Source: Cupriavidus agavae
Lineage (GTDB): Bacteria; Pseudomonadota; Gammaproteobacteria; Burkholderiales; Burkholderiaceae
Length of the DNA stretch: 64,000 nucleotides
Reading direction: 5' to 3'
Assembly: GCF_004217045.1 (NCBI RefSeq)
Contig: NZ_SGXM01000009.1
Span: 124,001-188,000 of the forward strand
Positions 43,203-52,061 of the stretch are shown here, in pieces. The translations under genes and the position numbers were made by a program. The notes beneath the pieces are model-generated. The model worked only from the letters and a program-made list of their open reading frames with translations. It was not told the origin of the DNA and searched no databases. Position 1 is the stretch's first letter. Every line of letters begins with the position of its first letter.

Positions 43203-44093
43203 TCACGGCTGCAGGATCAACTCCCCGCTGCGTCCGGCGATTTCTCCCCACATCACCGGCATCTGCGGCAGCGTGCCGACATCGATGGCCCGGTAGAACG
43301 TCCCCATCGACACCAGTTCATGCCCCTGGGCGCGCCAGCCGGCCAGCAGCCGCCGGAACACCGGTGCCAGCTTGCCTCCCTCGATCTCGGTGTGCAGCGT
43401 GAACACGTGGTCGCGGCTGCCTTCGGTCAGCTGCAGGACGTGCGCGTGGACGTTCTCCTCGGTCAGGTCGTCCACGCCGATCAGTTCGTCGAGCGTCGGC
43501 AGCGTGGTGGGCATCTGCACGTGGCGGCAGGGCTGGCCGTCCACGGTGGGGATGTAAGGCCCCGTGCCACGCCCGTCCGAGGCGTAGGCCATGCCCCAGG
43601 CGTCGATCTGGCGGAATGCCTCGTCGTTCATCTGCCAGCCGGCCGCGCCGTGGGTGGGCGGCGGGGCGCCGAAGATCTCGGTGTAGCGGTCGAATGCCTG
43701 TTGCATCTGGCGGCGCGTCCAGGCGGCGTCGCGGCCGCGCACGTTGTCCTGCCAGTACACGTGGTCCCAGGTATGAATGCCGCACTCGTGCCCGGCCGCG
43801 GCCGCCGCGCGCATCTCGGCGGCAGCCTTGCGGCCGATGTCGGGGCCCGGCAGCAGCACGCCGTTCATCAGCGTGCGCAGCCCGTAGTTGGCAACCACCG
43901 AGGTCCGCGACACCTTTTTCAGGAAGCCCGGCCGGAACACCCGGCGCAGCGCCCAGCCCGTGTGGTCCGGGCCCAGGCTGAACAGGAACGTGGCGTCGGC
44001 CTGCACGGCCGACAGCATCGAGAGCAGCGCCGGCACGCCCTCGCGCGTGCCGCGCAGCGTGTCGACGTCCACCTTCAGGGCAATGCGCGCCAT
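43203..44093 (-). CDS. arnD: 4-deoxy-4-formamido-L-arabinose-phosphoundecaprenol deformylase
   Basis: The 296-residue protein is a NodB-type polysaccharide deacetylase of the ArnD branch. Evidence: IALKVDVDTLRGTREGVP at the start (metal Asp), EMRAAAAAGHECGIHTWDHVYWQD with the metal-binding His pair, and the later PTHGAAGWQMND. It would remove the formyl group from undecaprenyl-phosphate-Ara4FN at the inner membrane. It is the last gene of the arn operon, 16 bases after the decarboxylase gene, and converges with the P-type ATPase gene. Confidence 0.93.
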   Translation of the reverse strand: MARIALKVDVDTLRGTREGVPALLSMLSAVQADATFLFSLGPDHTGWALRRVFRPGFLKKVSRTSVVANYGLRTLMNGVLLPGPDIGRKAAAEMRAAAAAGHECGIHTWDHVYWQDNVRGRDAAWTRRQMQQAFDRYTEIFGAPPPTHGAAGWQMNDEAFRQIDAWGMAYASDGRGTGPYIPTVDGQPCRHVQMPTTLPTLDELIGVDDLTEENVHAHVLQLTEGSRDHVFTLHTEIEGGKLAPVFRRLLAGWRAQGHELVSMGTFYRAIDVGTLPQMPVMWGEIAGRSGELILQP

Positions 44094-44109
44094 CGACGGT
44101 TACTCCGGC

Positions 44110-45159
44110 TCAGTTGCCGCCGACCAGCGTGCGGGCGTCCACCACCTTGTCGCGGTACGCCTCGAAGATGCGGCGCAGTGCCTGCTCCATCGTCACCTCG
44201 GGCTTCCAGCCCAGCTCGCTGATCGTGTTGTCGATCTTCGGCACGCGGTGCTGCACGTCCTGGTAGCCCTTGCCGTAGAACTCGCCCGACGAGGTCTCCA
44301 CGATCTTCGTCTGCTGCGCGTGCTCGGCGTACTCGGGGTACTCGGCGGCCATCGACAGCATCATCTCGGCCAGTTCGCGCACCGAGTGGATGTTGGCCGG
44401 GTTGCCGATGTTGAAGATCTTGCCGCTGGCCACGCCGTTCCTGTTCTCGATGATCTGCATCAGCGCCGAGATGCCGTCCGAGATATCGGCGAAAGCGCGC
44501 TTCTGGGCGCCGCCGTCGACGAGCTTGATCGGCTCGCCGCGCACGATATGGCCCAGGAACTGCGTCACCACGCGCGACGAACCTTCCTTCGACTCGAAGA
44601 TCGAGTCCAGCCCGGCGCCGATCCAGTTGAACGGGCGGAACAGCGTGTAGTTCAGGCCCTGTTCCATGCCGTAGGCGTGGATCACGCGGTCCATCAGCTG
44701 CTTGGAGCAGGCGTAGATCCAGCGCGGCTTGTTGATCGGGCCGTAGACCAGCGACGATGCCTCGGGGTCGAATTCCTCGTCGCTGCACATGCCGTAGACC
44801 TCCGAGGTCGACGGGAACACCAGGTGCTTGCCGTACTTGACCGCGCCGCGCACGATCGGCAGGTTGGCCTCGAAATCGAGTTCGAAGACCCGCAGCGGGT
44901 TGCGCACGTACGTGGCCGGCGTGGCGATGGCCACCAGCGGCAGGATCACGTCGCACTTGCGGATGTTGTACTCGATCCACTCCTTGTTGATCGTGATGTC
45001 ACCCTCGGAGAAGTGCATGCGCGGGTGGTCGACCAGATCGCCGAGGCGGTCCGACGACATGTCCATGCCGTAGACCTCCCACGAGGTGGTTTCAAGGATG
45101 CGGCGCGTCAGATGGTGGCCGATGAAGCCATTGACGCCAAGAATCAGGACCTTTTTCAT
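44110..45159 (-). CDS. arnA: UDP-glucuronate oxidative decarboxylase (ArnA C-terminal-domain homologue)
   Basis: The 349-residue protein corresponds to the C-terminal domain of E. coli ArnA. It has the NAD-binding start VLILGVNGFIGHHLTRR, the catalytic PSTSEVYGMC (Ser, Glu), the YACSK motif and FRPFNWIGAGLDS. It makes UDP-4-keto-pentose from UDP-glucuronate, the first committed step of L-Ara4N synthesis. In enteric bacteria it is fused to the formyltransferase; here the two are separate genes 10 bases apart. A GGT-AACC-type spacer holds no other gene. Confidence 0.93.
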   Translation of the reverse strand: MKKVLILGVNGFIGHHLTRRILETTSWEVYGMDMSSDRLGDLVDHPRMHFSEGDITINKEWIEYNIRKCDVILPLVAIATPATYVRNPLRVFELDFEANLPIVRGAVKYGKHLVFPSTSEVYGMCSDEEFDPEASSLVYGPINKPRWIYACSKQLMDRVIHAYGMEQGLNYTLFRPFNWIGAGLDSIFESKEGSSRVVTQFLGHIVRGEPIKLVDGGAQKRAFADISDGISALMQIIENRNGVASGKIFNIGNPANIHSVRELAEMMLSMAAEYPEYAEHAQQTKIVETSSGEFYGKGYQDVQHRVPKIDNTISELGWKPEVTMEQALRRIFEAYRDKVVDARTLVGGN

Positions 45160-45169
45160 CGGTAACCTT

Positions 45170-46093
45170 TCAGGATGCAGTGATGATGTTCTGGAATTCG
45201 GAAGCGGAGACCGGGCTGGCCTGGTCCGCCGAGGGGCCTTCTAGCAGTTGCAGCACGCGCAGCGCGCCGCCGTCGCCGCAGACGGCCACGATGCGGCCGT
45301 CCACGACATGGAGGCCGGGCGCCAGCCCCGGCGGCACCGCGCCGCTGTCGAGCCGGCGTGCCTGCGCCACCACGAAGCGGCGGCCGCCGAGGTCCGTGAA
45401 GGCACCCGGGTAGGGCGGCGCCACGGCGCGCACGAGGTTGTAGACCGCGCCGGCCGGCTGGCGGAAATCGATGCGGCCGTCCTCGGGCTTGCGGCCCGAG
45501 AAATAGCTGCCATCGGCCACGCGGTTGGGCCGCTTTGGCGTGTGGCCTGCCAGCATGGCTGGCAGCACGCGCCAGAGCGTCTGCTCGGCGGCCACGGTGA
45601 CTTTCCCGAAAACCTGGCCGGCGGTGTCGTCGGGCAGGATCGGCACGGCAGTCTGGTCGACGATGTAGCCGGCGTCGGGCCTGGCTTCCATCGCGTGCAG
45701 CGTGGCACCGGTCTCGGCCTCGCCATGCAGCACGGCCCAGTTCACGGGCACCCGGCCCCGGTACTTGGGCAGCAGCGAGCCATGCATGTTGAACGCGCCC
45801 TGCGGCGCCAGGGACAGCACGCTGGCCGGGATCATCGCACGGTAATAGAACGAGAAGATCACATCGGGCTGCGCGGCGCGCACCGCGTCGGCCAGCGCCG
45901 GATCGGCCGGGTCCTCGCCGTAGAGGAACGACAGGTTCAGCTCGGCGGCGGTATCGGCCACGCGCTGGAACCAGATGTTCTCGTCCGGGCGGTCGCGGTG
46001 GGTGACCACCAGCGCCACGTCCACCCCCTGGGCGTGCAGCACGCGCAGGCAGCGGTCGCCCACGTTGTGGTAGGCAAAGACTACGGCGCGCAC
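45170..46093 (-). CDS. arnA: UDP-Ara4N formyltransferase (ArnA N-terminal-domain homologue)
   Basis: A GTG start at 46093 gives 307 residues and matches ArnA from its first strand (VRAVVFAYHNVGDRCLRVL). It overlaps the end of arnC by 13 bases. The catalytic triad is visible: Asn and His in AFNMHGSLLPKYRGRVPVNW, and Asp in RPDAGYIVDQ. The C-terminal subdomain follows (from about 205). It uses 10-formyltetrahydrofolate to formylate UDP-Ara4N. In E. coli this is the N-terminal half of one bifunctional ArnA chain. Confidence 0.92.
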   Translation of the reverse strand: MRAVVFAYHNVGDRCLRVLHAQGVDVALVVTHRDRPDENIWFQRVADTAAELNLSFLYGEDPADPALADAVRAAQPDVIFSFYYRAMIPASVLSLAPQGAFNMHGSLLPKYRGRVPVNWAVLHGEAETGATLHAMEARPDAGYIVDQTAVPILPDDTAGQVFGKVTVAAEQTLWRVLPAMLAGHTPKRPNRVADGSYFSGRKPEDGRIDFRQPAGAVYNLVRAVAPPYPGAFTDLGGRRFVVAQARRLDSGAVPPGLAPGLHVVDGRIVAVCGDGGALRVLQLLEGPSADQASPVSASEFQNIITAS

Positions 46094-47061
46094 GGTACCT
46101 CCCGGCCCGGGTCGCGTTCGAGCACGGCCTGGATGCGGTAGCGCGGGCGGTCGCGCACTTCCTGGTAGATCCGGCCGATGTACTCGCCCAGCAGGCCGAT
46201 GCCGAACAGCATGATGCCGATCAGGAAGAAGTTGAACGCGAACAGCGTGAACAAGCCCTGGACTTCCGAGCCCAGGATGAAACGCCGGATCAGCAGCACC
46301 AGGAACAGCCCGGCCGAGGTGATCGACAGCAAGGTGCCAATGGCCGAGAACCACTGCAGCGGCACGATCGAGAAGCCCGTGACCAGGTCGAAATTGAGGC
46401 GGATCAACTGGTACAGCGAGTACTTGGACTCGCCGGCGTGGCGCTGCTCGTGCCCGACCTCGATTTCCACCGGGTTCGACGAGAACGTGTAGGCCAGCGC
46501 CGGAATGAACGTGTTGACCTCGCGGCACGCGTTGATCGTGTCGATGATGTTGCGGTCGTAGGCGCGCAGCATGCAGCCCTGGTCGGTCATCTTGATCCGC
46601 GTGATGCGCTCGCGCAGCCGGTTCATCGCCCGCGAGGCGTAGCGGCGGAACGCGGTGTCGTTGCGCTGGCGGCGGATGGTGCCCACGTAGTCGTGGCCCT
46701 TGCGCATCTCGGCCACCAGGCGCGGGATTTCCTCGGGCGGGTTCTGCAGGTCGGCGTCGAGCGTGATCACGATGCGGCCCCTGGTGTGCTCGAAGCCGGC
46801 CAGGATCGCCATGTGCTGCCCGAAGTTGCCGTTGAACAGGATCACGCGGGTGACGTCGGGCCGCTGGTGGAACTGGGCGGCCAGCATCTGCGCCGAGCGG
46901 TCCGCGCTGCCGTCGTTGACGAAGATGATCTCGTACGACTCGCCCAGGCTGTCCAGCGCCGGATAGACGCGCTCGAACAGCGCCTGCAGCCCGTCTTCCT
47001 CGTTGTAGACAGGAATGACGACCGAGACCTCGACCGGGCTTAGAGAGAGAGACGTTTGCAT
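46081..47061 (-). CDS. arnC: Undecaprenyl-phosphate 4-deoxy-4-formamido-L-arabinose transferase
   Basis: With the ATG at 47061 the protein has 326 residues; an in-frame GTG at 47082 would add 7. It is a GT2 glycosyltransferase: VSVVIPVYNEEDGLQALFER, DAD motif in VITLDADLQNPPEEIP, and DQGCMLRAYDRNIID, then two C-terminal membrane helices (near 230-260 and 265-295). It transfers Ara4FN from UDP to undecaprenyl phosphate. It overlaps arnB by 22 bases and the formyltransferase gene by 13 bases, so expression is coupled. Confidence 0.93.
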   Translation of the reverse strand: MQTSLSLSPVEVSVVIPVYNEEDGLQALFERVYPALDSLGESYEIIFVNDGSADRSAQMLAAQFHQRPDVTRVILFNGNFGQHMAILAGFEHTRGRIVITLDADLQNPPEEIPRLVAEMRKGHDYVGTIRRQRNDTAFRRYASRAMNRLRERITRIKMTDQGCMLRAYDRNIIDTINACREVNTFIPALAYTFSSNPVEIEVGHEQRHAGESKYSLYQLIRLNFDLVTGFSIVPLQWFSAIGTLLSITSAGLFLVLLIRRFILGSEVQGLFTLFAFNFFLIGIMLFGIGLLGEYIGRIYQEVRDRPRYRIQAVLERDPGREVPCAP

Positions 47062-48215
47062 GTTTCGCTGAGAGTTGCGCACACCCGCTCCACGTCGGCG
47101 TCCCGCATGGCGGGGAACAGCGGCAGGGTCAGGATGCCGCGGCCGATGCGTTCGGCGTGCGGCAGCATGCCTTCGCGCCAGCCGAGCGAGCGGAAATAGG
47201 AAAACAGGTGGATCGGCGGATAGTGCACGCCGGCGCCGATGCCGTGCGCACGCAGCGCCTCCATCACCAGCGCGCGGGCCTGCGCGGGGCCGCCCTGCAG
47301 GCGCTCCGTGGGCAGCACCACCTGGAACATGTGCCAGTTCGTGGTGGCGTGGGCGGGGTCCAGCGGCAGTGGCAGTTCGATGCCGAGTCCGGCCAGGCCC
47401 GTGCGTGCGGCGCTGTCGAAATAGGCCCGGGCCAGTTCGGCACGCCGCGCGGTGACGGCGTCGAGCTGCCCGAGCTGGGCCAGCCCGATGGCGGCATTGA
47501 CATCGGTCAGGTTGAACTTGCCGCCCGGTTCTTCCACGTCCATGCCGTCGAAACCGGTGCGGACCACGCCCTGCAGGCGCAGCCGCTCGGCGCGCGTGGC
47601 TTCCCCGGGCGTGTTCATGACCAGGCAGCCGCCCTCGATCGTGGTGATGTTCTTGTTGGCCTGGAAGCTGAAGCTGACCAGATCGCCAAAGGCGCCGATG
47701 CGCCGGCCCTGCCAGCGCGAGTCGATGGCCTGTGCGGCATCCTCGATCACGCGCAGGTCGTGGCGGCGGGCGATGTCGTAGAGCCGGTCCATGTCGACGG
47801 GCAGCCCGGACAGGTAGACCGGCATGATGGCCCGCGTGCGCGGCGTGATGGCGGCCTCGACGGCGTCGAGATCGAGATTGCGCGTGACCGGATCGATGTC
47901 GACGAACACCGGCCTGGCCCCCACGGTCAGCACCACGTTGGCGGTAGCGACCCAGGTGATCGAGGATGTGATGACCTCATCACCCGGGCCGATGTCGGCG
48001 ATGCGCAGCGCGATTTCCATCGTCGCCGAGCCGTTCGAGAACGTGCGCACGGGCCGGCCGCCGAACAGGGCGGACAACTCGGCCTCGAACGCCTGCACCC
48101 TGGGGCCGGACGTGATCCAGCCCGAGGCCAGCACCTTGCCCACTTCGGCGATGGTGTCGGCGTCGATCTGCGGGCGAACGAACGGCAGGAAATCCTGCGG
48201 GGGGGAAGCTGTCAT
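47040..48215 (-). CDS. arnB: UDP-Ara4O aminotransferase
   Basis: With the ATG at 48215 the protein has 391 residues. It is a DegT/DnrJ/EryC1-type PLP enzyme: KVLASGWITSGPRVQAFE, the EDAAQAIDSRWQG segment that holds the cofactor, and the Schiff-base lysine in SFQANKNITTIEGG near residue 190. It uses glutamate to aminate UDP-4-keto-arabinose. It lies 22 bases after the small membrane-protein gene and is followed by arnC. Confidence 0.93.
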   Translation of the reverse strand: MTASPPQDFLPFVRPQIDADTIAEVGKVLASGWITSGPRVQAFEAELSALFGGRPVRTFSNGSATMEIALRIADIGPGDEVITSSITWVATANVVLTVGARPVFVDIDPVTRNLDLDAVEAAITPRTRAIMPVYLSGLPVDMDRLYDIARRHDLRVIEDAAQAIDSRWQGRRIGAFGDLVSFSFQANKNITTIEGGCLVMNTPGEATRAERLRLQGVVRTGFDGMDVEEPGGKFNLTDVNAAIGLAQLGQLDAVTARRAELARAYFDSAARTGLAGLGIELPLPLDPAHATTNWHMFQVVLPTERLQGGPAQARALVMEALRAHGIGAGVHYPPIHLFSYFRSLGWREGMLPHAERIGRGILTLPLFPAMRDADVERVCATLSETCKRLSL

Positions 48216-48237
48216 GTCAGATCCGGCGAGCGGGGCG

Positions 48238-48609
48238 TCAGGAGCGGGCAATCAGGAACACGCCGGCCAGTATCAGCACGATACCGGCCACGCGCAAGGG
48301 TCCGAGGATCTCGCCGAACAGGTACCACGCGGCCAGCGCGTTGACCACGTAGCCGAGCGACAGCATGGGGTAGGCGATGGAAACATCCACGCGCGACAGG
48401 CCGATGATCCACACGCCCACGCTGATCACGTAGCAGGTCAGCCCGGCCAGCACCGGCCATTGGGTCAGCACCCGGAACGCGGTGGCCAGCAACGTGCCGC
48501 GTTCGAGCGTGATGGCGCCCACGGCATTGGTACCGGCCTTGAGCAGCAACTGGGCGCAGGCATTGAGCAGCACCCCGGCGAAAATGAAGGCGAAGGTCGA
48601 AAAGGTCAT
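48238..48609 (-). CDS. ArnE/ArnF-like small four-helix membrane protein
   Basis: The 123-residue protein has four membrane helices and the EamA/SMR-type pattern GVLLNACAQLLLKAG, SIAYPMLSLGYVVNALAAWYLFGE and a glycine-rich final helix. In enteric bacteria ArnE and ArnF form a heterodimer thought to flip undecaprenyl-phosphate-Ara4N across the inner membrane. Only one such gene is here, so it may be a homodimer or have a distant partner. It overlaps the end of arnT by 4 bases. Confidence 0.88.
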   Translation of the reverse strand: MTFSTFAFIFAGVLLNACAQLLLKAGTNAVGAITLERGTLLATAFRVLTQWPVLAGLTCYVISVGVWIIGLSRVDVSIAYPMLSLGYVVNALAAWYLFGEILGPLRVAGIVLILAGVFLIARS

Positions 48610-50327
48610 CGGGCGGCGGGCGGGGTCTCAGGGGTGGCGGGCAGCGGGAAGTTGCTGACCACCACGCGGCGCACGTCGCGCGCCACCACGTACATCGGCA
48701 CCTGTCGGGCCGTCAGCGCATCGAAGGTGTGCGGTGCCATGACGGCCAGCGCGGGATGGCCGTTTCGCCAGGTCGAGACGAACTGCGCCATGGTCGGAAT
48801 CCACTTCCGCGGTTCCTGCTGCGTGCCGAATTCGAGCTCGTCAGGCCGGGCGACGATGGTCAGCGTGCGGCCCAGGTAGAACGGCAGCGTATGGTCCAGC
48901 AACTCCACGCCGTAGAAGGGCATGTCGTCCTTGAGCACCGCCTTGATGGCCGGCACCATGTCGATGCCCGAGGCCCGGCGGCCCATCACCTCGTGGCCGA
49001 GCAGCCCGATCGTGCAGGTCAGGAACATCGACAGCGCGAACGCCGCGATGCTCGGCAGCAGGCCGTGCGTGCGCAGCAGGCGCCGCGCCAGCAGCATGCC
49101 GGCCAGCAACACCACGAAGGCCACGCCCACGTAGACGGCAAAGGCCCGGAACACCTCGTTCGGGTTGCTCGCGCGGCTCAGCGTGGCCACGTAGGGGGCG
49201 GCGGCAATCCCGACCACGGCCAGCACCAGCAGCGCGTTGATCTGGCGTTTCCACGATGTCTCGTTGATCTGGTCCAGCGCCACGGCCACCAGCAGCGCCA
49301 GCGCCGGGAAGACCGGCACGATGTAGCCCGGCAGCTTGGAACTGGACAGGCTGAAGAACGCAAAGATCGACGCGAACCAGACCAGGCACATCAACGCGGG
49401 CTGGAACGGCTTGCCGCCCGCGCCCCGTACCGCGCCGGCGCGCTCGCGCACCACGGTCCACATGCGCGGCGTCAGCCCCAGCCACGGCAGCAGGCCGGCC
49501 AGCAGCAGCGGCACGAAGTACCAGGCCGAGCCTTCGCGGGCGTGCACGTTGGACGTGTAGCGCTCCCAGTGCTCGTGGATGAAGAAGAAATGGGGGAATT
49601 CGGGGTTGCGCGCCGATACCAGCCAGAACCAGGGTACCGTGACCACCAGCATCGCCAGGATGCCGGCAATCAGATGCAGGCGGCGCCAGAGGCCCCAGTC
49701 GCGCGTGGCCAGCGTGTAGACCACCAGCGCCAGCCCCGGCAACGCGATGCCGACCAGCCCCTTGGTCAGGATGGCCACGCCCATGGCGACCCAGCAGGCC
49801 AGCATCCAGCCGCGCCGGGCGGCCGGCGAGGCGTCGGGGTGCTGCGCCAGCAACATGAACGCCAGCACGCCGGCCAGCGCGCCCGACAGCGTCATGTCGA
49901 GCGAGTTGAAATGGCCGGCCACGCTCCACATCGGCATCGCCAGCATGGCCAGGCCGGTCAGCAGCGCCACGCGGCAGCCGTACCAGCGGGCGGCCGCCAG
50001 CATCATCGCGCCGATCCCGGCGATGCCGGACAGCGCCACGGCCAGCCGCGCCTGCCAGTCGCCCACGCCGAACAGTTCGTAGCCGAACACCGTCACCCAG
50101 AGGTGGAAGGGCGGCTTCTCGAAGTACTTCATGCCGTTGTAGCGGATGGTCACCCAGTCGCCGGCGGCGTACATCTCGCGCGCAATTTCGGCATACCGCC
50201 CTTCGTCGGGGCGCAGCAGGTGGCGCGCATCGAGCGTGCCGAACCAGACCAGCAGCACGGCAACGGCAATCAGCGCAATCAGCCCCGTGGGCAGCCCGGC
50301 GTGACGCATGGGCGAAGCACTACGCAT
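48606..50327 (-). CDS. arnT: Lipid A L-Ara4N transferase (ArnT)
   Basis: With the ATG at 50327 (AGGAG ribosome site 5 bases upstream) the protein has 573 residues. It is a GT83-family glycosyltransferase with about 12 membrane segments. The first periplasmic loop holds the catalytic-acid motif LLRPDEGRYAEIAREM and FEKPPFHLW. The soluble C-terminal domain covers about the last 130 residues. It moves Ara4N from undecaprenyl phosphate to lipid A, lowering the negative charge and giving polymyxin tolerance. As the first gene of the operon its position differs from the enteric order. Confidence 0.93.
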   Translation of the reverse strand: MRSASPMRHAGLPTGLIALIAVAVLLVWFGTLDARHLLRPDEGRYAEIAREMYAAGDWVTIRYNGMKYFEKPPFHLWVTVFGYELFGVGDWQARLAVALSGIAGIGAMMLAAARWYGCRVALLTGLAMLAMPMWSVAGHFNSLDMTLSGALAGVLAFMLLAQHPDASPAARRGWMLACWVAMGVAILTKGLVGIALPGLALVVYTLATRDWGLWRRLHLIAGILAMLVVTVPWFWLVSARNPEFPHFFFIHEHWERYTSNVHAREGSAWYFVPLLLAGLLPWLGLTPRMWTVVRERAGAVRGAGGKPFQPALMCLVWFASIFAFFSLSSSKLPGYIVPVFPALALLVAVALDQINETSWKRQINALLVLAVVGIAAAPYVATLSRASNPNEVFRAFAVYVGVAFVVLLAGMLLARRLLRTHGLLPSIAAFALSMFLTCTIGLLGHEVMGRRASGIDMVPAIKAVLKDDMPFYGVELLDHTLPFYLGRTLTIVARPDELEFGTQQEPRKWIPTMAQFVSTWRNGHPALAVMAPHTFDALTARQVPMYVVARDVRRVVVSNFPLPATPETPPAAR

Positions 50328-50636
50328 AACTCTCCTGAAATGGCCGGAAACGGGGGCGGGGCCGGGGGGCGGCGGGCACGGCTTTCCTGTGGCGAACACC
50401 CCACAACGTGCGACGCCCGGGATCGGTGGACAGCCCGCGGCCACGCTTTCGTGCGCCGCCTGATGCACGGGCGGCCTCTGCGCGGGCGCGAAATGGTAGC
50501 ACGAGCGCCTTGCCGGCCCGGTCCGCCCAGGGGCGCGGGCGCCACGAAAAACGTATCTGACCGTTTCCGGGCGCAAAGTTTCGCGCAATACTCTCGCCCA
50601 AGGCATTCGCCCGTCGATTTCCAGGACAACCACGAC
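50328..50636. other. Divergent intergenic region upstream of arnT
   Basis: These 309 bases must hold the promoters for the arn operon and the divergent exported-protein gene. I found no TTAA-type direct repeat such as the PmrA box, and no good dyad. The part near arnT is a GC-rich stretch with runs of G. Confidence 0.45.
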
Positions 50637-51560
50637 ATGACATCGGCCATCCGCGCGAGCACTGCGCATACTCCGCCATCGCCCAGGCGCGCCACCCTCG
50701 CCGTGCTGGCGTGCCTCGGACTGGCCGGGCTGCTCCCGGGCGCGGCGCCGCAGGCGTTGGCGCAGGCCGCGGCACCCGAAGAGGCCGCGCCGACATCGGC
50801 GATGTCGCCCCCGCTGCCCGCCACGGCCGCCCTCTGCGAGGCGCCCTGGTTCCGCTCCGGCTCCCGGGTGCAGATGGAGGGCGATGGCGAACTGCCGATG
50901 TCGATCACCATGACGCTGCGTGATGTGATGCGCACGGCACGTGGCTGCAGCGCCCAGCTCGAAGTCCGCTCCAAATCGGCGCTGGCCGCACTGATGGGTC
51001 CGCCCGTGGTCATGGACCAGGTCCACGAGATCAATATCGACCGCAATGCGGCAACGATGCGCACCCGCATCGACAGCCGCAACGCCGTCATCAACGCCCG
51101 TGGCCGCTACGCGCGGATGTTCGGCGAGGCATCGTTCACCGGCAGCGGCGTCTTCAACTACGCCGGCCAGGAGATCAAGGAAGGCGTGATGCTCGACGGC
51201 GAAACGTTCCAGTCCAGCGTATCGCTGAAGGTCTATCCGCTGGGCGCCGACGAGGTGGTGGGCACCCTCGAAGCCCAGCGCGCCTCGATCATCGTCGGCT
51301 CCCGCCACGTGGGCCGCAAGCAGATGCTCAACACCGTGATGGGCCGCAAGGAGTGCATGCCGATCACCTACGAGAAACGCACCTCGCTGGGCCCGCTGCG
51401 CGTGGGCGACGAAATCCTCCACGTCGAACCCAGCGTGCTGCACGTCACCGACTGGTACTGCCCCGCCGAGGCGTTCGTGCTGCGCACCGAAATCCGGCAG
51501 AACAACAAGGTGCAGAGGGTGGACGTGACCGCGCTGGAGATGGAGGGGCCGGCGCAGTAG
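50637..51560 (+). CDS. Exported protein of unknown function
   Basis: The 307-residue protein has a signal peptide (ATLAVLACLGLAGLLPGAAPQALAQ), then an Ala/Pro-rich linker and a mature domain dominated by beta-strand patterns (GELPMSITMTLRDVM, GVFNYAGQEIKEGVMLDGE). Two Cys in the mature part (near 72 and 103) and two later ones (near 238 and 280) could pair in the periplasm. I do not recognise a family. The gene diverges from arnT. It converges with the small repeat-protein gene over a shared terminator. Confidence 0.75.
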   Translation: MTSAIRASTAHTPPSPRRATLAVLACLGLAGLLPGAAPQALAQAAAPEEAAPTSAMSPPLPATAALCEAPWFRSGSRVQMEGDGELPMSITMTLRDVMRTARGCSAQLEVRSKSALAALMGPPVVMDQVHEINIDRNAATMRTRIDSRNAVINARGRYARMFGEASFTGSGVFNYAGQEIKEGVMLDGETFQSSVSLKVYPLGADEVVGTLEAQRASIIVGSRHVGRKQMLNTVMGRKECMPITYEKRTSLGPLRVGDEILHVEPSVLHVTDWYCPAEAFVLRTEIRQNNKVQRVDVTALEMEGPAQ

Positions 51561-51594
51561 CAGGGTGCTTTCCGATTCAGGTTTTGATGGAAAG

Positions 51595-51621
51595 AAAAAA
51601 GGAGCCCGCAGGCTCCTTTTT
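51595..51621. terminator. Bidirectional intrinsic terminator
   Basis: GGAGCC, loop CGCA, GGCTCC with six A before and five T after: a textbook two-way terminator between the convergent exported-protein and repeat-protein genes. Confidence 0.88.
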
Positions 51622-51641
51622 CATTACCGCCAATCCCACTC

Positions 51642-51920
51642 TCAATTCGCCGGCGCGGCCTTCTTGGTTTCCTTCTTGGCCTTCGGCTTCTTCGGGGCTG
51701 CCGACTGGTCGGTCAGGTCGGCGCGGGTGCTCTTGTTCGCGCCTTGCGAGTACGGGTCGAACTTGTCGCCGGACTTGGCGCCCTGGCTGTAGGTGTCGAA
51801 CTTCTCGCCCGCCTTGGCGCCCTGCGAGTACGGGTCGAAAGACTTCTTGTCCTGTGCGACGGCTGCCACGGAGGTGGCGGCAAGACCCAGCGCGATGGCC
51901 GTGGCGATGATTTTCTGCAT
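51642..51920 (-). CDS. Small exported protein with DPYSQGAK repeats
   Basis: The 92-residue protein has a signal peptide (IIATAIALGLAATSVAAVAQ) and three repeats of 12 residues: FDPYSQGAKAGEK, FDTYSQGAKSGDK, FDPYSQGANKST. The C-terminal 30 residues are Lys/Ala/Pro-rich (PKKPKAKKETKKAAPAN) and very basic. The repeat is the same kind as in the protein at 33907-34170. No cysteine and no known domain were seen. An AGGAG ribosome site precedes the ATG at 51920. Function unknown. Confidence 0.82.
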   Translation of the reverse strand: MQKIIATAIALGLAATSVAAVAQDKKSFDPYSQGAKAGEKFDTYSQGAKSGDKFDPYSQGANKSTRADLTDQSAAPKKPKAKKETKKAAPAN

Positions 51921-52061
51921 GTGATCTCCTGAGGTTGCCGCTTTCCGGCGGTTCGCGTTATGCACGCCCTACCGGGAGGTAGAACGTGCCCAAGCCAGTG
52001 TGGACAACGGCTGAAGGGCCGTCAACTCAGGGGTTCTCCGGGGGGTGCGCCCCCGGGGTGC

